Positions 5,290 through 5,691 of a stretch of DNA of 5,691 nucleotides are shown here, piece after piece. Positions within the stretch are counted from its first letter, which is position 1. Each line of letters opens with the position of its first letter. The notes beneath the pieces were generated by a model that was given only the letters and a program-made list of their open reading frames with translations, searched no databases and was not told the DNA's origin. Made by a program: the position numbers and the translations under genes. The DNA is from Clostridia bacterium (GTDB lineage: Bacteria > Bacillota_E > SLMV01 > PUMD01), in assembly GCA_003562655.1 (NCBI GenBank), contig PWUC01000193.1:1-5691 (forward strand), written 5' to 3'.

Positions 5290-5619
5290 TCAACTTCTTC
5301 GACATTGTACTGCGCATATCCTGGTGGCAAGTATAAACGAAGCGGGAGCTGTCGTGCAGACATTCCCGCCTTCACCGGTAGCTCCGCGCATCGGGACCGG
5401 GTTCGTATGCGCTGTCTGGTGTATGTACCCGGCAGTCGACTCTCCATCATCGACAGCCTGCTTGATTAGATGCACCAGCTCTCCCGAGCTGCGAAATGTC
5501 TCCCTTCTTCTCGTCTCTCCCTCAAGCCAGCTAATCTCGCCCATGAAGGTGTCACCTCTGGACGTCACGCTGATTTCAAACGCCTGACTGCAAGGTGAGG
5601 AGTCTCTGCGTAGTTCCAT
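5290..5619 (-). CDS. Small hypothetical protein, family-like N-terminal half
   Basis: ATG 5619 is preceded by GGGAGG (5633-5628) at an ideal 8-base spacing. Residues 14-60 read FEISVTSRGDTFMGEISWLE, then FRSSGELVHLIKQAVDDGES. From memory this pattern (F.I.V..R....G.I.W.EG....F.S..EL..LI..A) resembles short uncharacterised proteins of roughly 60-70 residues common in Clostridia. The remaining 45 or so residues (from STAGYIHQTAHTN to CRRS) do not look conserved. They also cross a predicted terminator hairpin at 5342-5369, so an earlier stop may have been lost here. The product has no membrane segment or signal peptide and its function is unknown. The start and N-terminal half are well supported; the C-terminal half is doubtful. 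Confidence 0.62.
   Translation of the reverse strand: MELRRDSSPCSQAFEISVTSRGDTFMGEISWLEGETRRRETFRSSGELVHLIKQAVDDGESTAGYIHQTAHTNPVPMRGATGEGGNVCTTAPASFILATRICAVQCRRS
5333..5369 (-). terminator. Possible intrinsic terminator inside the 3' part of the small minus-strand gene
   Basis: On the minus strand GCGGGA (5369-5364) pairs with TCCCGC (5347-5342), with an inner TGTC/GACA stem and a five-base loop TGCAC. It is followed by TTCGTTTAT, a poor T tract. It would make sense as the end of a gene of about 65-75 codons starting at 5619, which conflicts with the open frame continuing to 5290. Confidence 0.4.
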
Positions 5620-5655
5620 TGGCCCGTCCTCCCGGCCTCGGCATGCCGTCTACGT

Positions 5656-5691
5656 TTACCGCCAATTCGACATGGCCGCTTTGATACCTGC
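5656..5691 (-). CDS. Possible C-terminal end of a gene entering from the right edge
   Basis: Reading leftward from the window edge gives the short peptide AGIKAAMSNWR and then TAA (5658-5656). The stop would lie 36 bases before the start of the small gene at 5619. Eleven codons are too few to name a family, so this is only a possibility. Confidence 0.2.
   Translation of the reverse strand, partial: AGIKAAMSNWR

Noticed and set aside
5180..5587. Plus-strand open frame of 135 codons near the right end
   Set aside because: It is mostly antisense to the small minus-strand gene that has the good ribosome binding site and family-like sequence. It also spans the inverted repeat and has no clear ribosome binding site.
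1..5691. CRISPR array, tRNA, rRNA, insertion sequence or integrase
   Set aside because: I saw no regularly spaced repeats, no tRNA-like cloverleaf sequence, and no transposase or recombinase motifs in the window.

Overview
The window looks like part of a bacterial chromosome of moderate to high GC. It most likely comes from a Bacillota-type organism, perhaps a thermophile. The reasons are strong AGGAGG-type ribosome binding sites, a lysine (L-box) riboswitch with an intrinsic terminator, and a LysW-dependent amino-acid operon like that of Thermus and some deep-branching Bacillota. This placement is inference.

Region 1 (1-2741, minus strand) is the best understood. Read from right to left it holds a sigma-A-like promoter, a long leader with an L-box aptamer and terminator, then lysW, lysX, lysY and the first 84 codons of lysZ, cut by the window edge. 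LysW is a small carrier protein. LysX joins the alpha-amino group of aminoadipate to its C-terminal glutamate, LysZ phosphorylates the side-chain carboxylate, and LysY reduces the acyl phosphate to the semialdehyde. The riboswitch indicates that the operon serves lysine synthesis and is shut off by lysine. As given, the sequence has no stop codon between lysX and lysY, and lysY carries a one-base frameshift near its N-terminus.

Region 2 (2742-3050) is the divergent intergenic space, with a purine-rich direct repeat and no gene that I can support.

Region 3 (3051-4382, plus strand) is a two-gene unit: a P-loop kinase of the thymidylate/deoxynucleoside kinase type, also split by a one-base frameshift, then a Nudix-like protein overlapping its end, closed by a strong terminator. 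Its base composition is less GC-rich than the lysine operon, especially in the kinase, which suggests an accessory or transferred module.

Region 4 (4383-4982, plus strand) is a spacer followed by an unrecognised gene of about 148 codons that needs one frame correction in a GGGG run.

Region 5 (4983-5691, mainly minus strand) holds a small hypothetical gene with a good ribosome binding site, a possible 54-codon ORF, several inverted repeats and a possible pseudoknot. At the right edge there may be the last codons of another gene.

Three separate one-base frame disruptions, all at G-containing sites, lie in otherwise well-preserved genes. Sequencing or assembly error is a serious alternative to real gene decay.
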